Part shown: one piece after another, positions 13,757-14,584 of the stretch
Layout: each line of letters begins with the position of its first letter
Position numbering within the stretch: the stretch's first letter is position 1
From: JAXDLW01 sp050998755
Lineage (GTDB): Bacteria > Chloroflexota > Dormibacteria > DASZGP01
NCBI GenBank assembly: GCA_050998755.1
Contig: JBPCPW010000079.1
Span: 1-14,584 of the forward strand
Reading direction: 5' to 3'
Length of the DNA: 14,584 nt
Position numbers and translations under genes: made by a program
Notes under the pieces: model-generated
Database searches by the model: none
Told to the model about the DNA's origin: nothing
Seen by the model: the letters and a program-made list of their open reading frames with translations, nothing else

Positions 13757-14584
13757 TCAGAAGCACATCCAATCGCTGACTGTGTGCCAGGTGCCGCCGT
13801 CCTTGGACTGCTTGTTGTCGTGCTTCATCCATTTGAAGCAGTGATTGGGATCATGGTTGCCTGGCGCGTAAGAAAGCGGCTTGCTCCAGCCGGTATCGAA
13901 GTTCTGAATCGTATTTAGGGCGTCAACCAGCGTCTTGCGGTTGACGTCCTTGCCGGCGCGCTTGAGGGCTTCGACGAAGACCATCGCGGCAGTCCAGGAG
14001 TGCTGGGTGTAGACGTCCAGCGCCTGGTACTGGTGGCCGGGGTAGTACCGATTCATCGTGGCGAGGTAGTCGGCGACGGTCGGGTTGGTCGGGTTGTCGT
14101 ACGGGGAGATGAATGGCACCAGAGAATTTGCATTGTCGACCTGGTCCTGGTAATCGCGCTGCGAGGTGCCCTTGTCCATTCCGCCGCCAATGATCTGCGT
14201 GTGCCAGCCGGCGCCGTCCATCGATGCAAACAGCTTGCTGTAGCTGAATGGGTCCAGCGCGGCGATCAAACCATCCGGGCAGTCCTTGGTCGGATCGCTG
14301 CTCTGACACGACTTTCCGGAGTCGGCCTGGTGACGGAGCTGAAGCACATCCTGGTCGTAGGAGCCCTGTGTCGCGCTGGCCTTGTCGATATGGGTTTCCT
14401 GGATCCCCTTGGCGTGCAGCGAATCCAGCAGCGATTGCAACACCGTGGCGACCCACGGAACGTCGTTGATGACCACGATCGCGGGGTGCTTGATGCCGAG
14501 CTCCGCCGCCCGGGCGGCGATACCCTGCCCACGCCGGGTGAAGGGCCCCGACACAGGGAAGGACAGCGGCGAGTTGAACTCCTC
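13757..14584 (-). CDS. livK: Substrate-binding protein of the Liv-type importer (periplasmic-binding-protein-like type I; 5' end outside the window)
   Basis: The frame is open to the window edge, so the signal peptide and N-terminal part are missing; 275 residues remain. The patterns are those of the Leu/Ile/Val-binding family: PAIVVINDVPWVATVLQSLL, the hinge-region segments around GLIAALDPFSYSKLFASM and GWHTQIIGGGM, and a late TAAMVFVEALKRAGKDVNRK helix. The end, with HCFKW and DWMCF, holds two cysteines that could form a disulfide; two more (SCQ and DCP) lie earlier around an exposed loop. The protein should capture the substrate outside the membrane, probably as a lipoprotein, and hand it to LivHM. 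It is the first of the importer genes seen here, and the operon promoter lies beyond the window. An in-frame GTG at 14552-14554 is not the true start. Confidence 0.9.
   Translation of the reverse strand, partial: EEFNSPLSFPVSGPFTRRGQGIAARAAELGIKHPAIVVINDVPWVATVLQSLLDSLHAKGIQETHIDKASATQGSYDQDVLQLRHQADSGKSCQSSDPTKDCPDGLIAALDPFSYSKLFASMDGAGWHTQIIGGGMDKGTSQRDYQDQVDNANSLVPFISPYDNPTNPTVADYLATMNRYYPGHQYQALDVYTQHSWTAAMVFVEALKRAGKDVNRKTLVDALNTIQNFDTGWSKPLSYAPGNHDPNHCFKWMKHDNKQSKDGGTWHTVSDWMCF

Noticed and set aside
1..14584. CRISPR array, tRNA, rRNA, insertion sequence or prophage
   Set aside because: No regularly spaced direct repeats, cloverleaf-like sequence, transposase motif or terminal repeat was seen on either strand.

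Overview
The window is GC-rich, uses GTG and TTG starts freely, has GGAGG-type ribosome sites and is dense in signal peptides and lipoboxes. This fits a high-GC monoderm such as an actinobacterium or a related uncultured lineage; the phylum cannot be fixed from the sequence. Almost every gene lies on the minus strand, so the window is best read from right to left. No tRNA, rRNA, CRISPR array, insertion sequence or phage gene was seen.

Right part (14584 to about 8457, minus strand): a branched-chain-amino-acid-type (HAAT/Liv) ABC importer operon. It holds a substrate-binding protein cut by the window edge, permeases LivH and LivM, and one protein that fuses the two ATPases (LivG-LivF) and ends in a ribbon-helix-helix-like tail. 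Two further genes continue the operon through 4-nt start/stop overlaps: a 437-residue secreted protein with a C-terminal membrane anchor, and a 90-residue membrane protein with a CPIC motif. Neither is a standard Liv component.

Middle (8456 to 4618, minus strand): a 273-nt gap with three hairpins, then an AAA+ ATPase with an N-terminal winged-helix-like region, a weak terminator candidate, and an exported S15/CocE-type serine hydrolase with an intact Ser-Asp-His triad and a C-terminal membrane anchor.

Left-middle (4613 to 2180): a plus-strand DoxX-like membrane protein whose best ribosome site lies in another frame, and a divergent minus-strand neutral-ceramidase-like enzyme that is secreted and C-terminally anchored.

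Left part (1993 to 1): small exported proteins of unknown function (a Pro-rich lipoprotein, a Gly/Ser-rich repeat lipoprotein, a Pro-rich secreted protein) and the tail of an unidentified plus-strand gene. The lipoprotein at 681-1211 appears to carry a one-base frameshift in its signal peptide.

Taken together, the window looks like a cell-surface nutrient-handling region: anchored hydrolases (peptidase/esterase-like and amidase-like) outside the membrane, and an importer whose operon also makes an anchored extracellular protein. The functional link is an inference from gene order, not something shown by the sequence.
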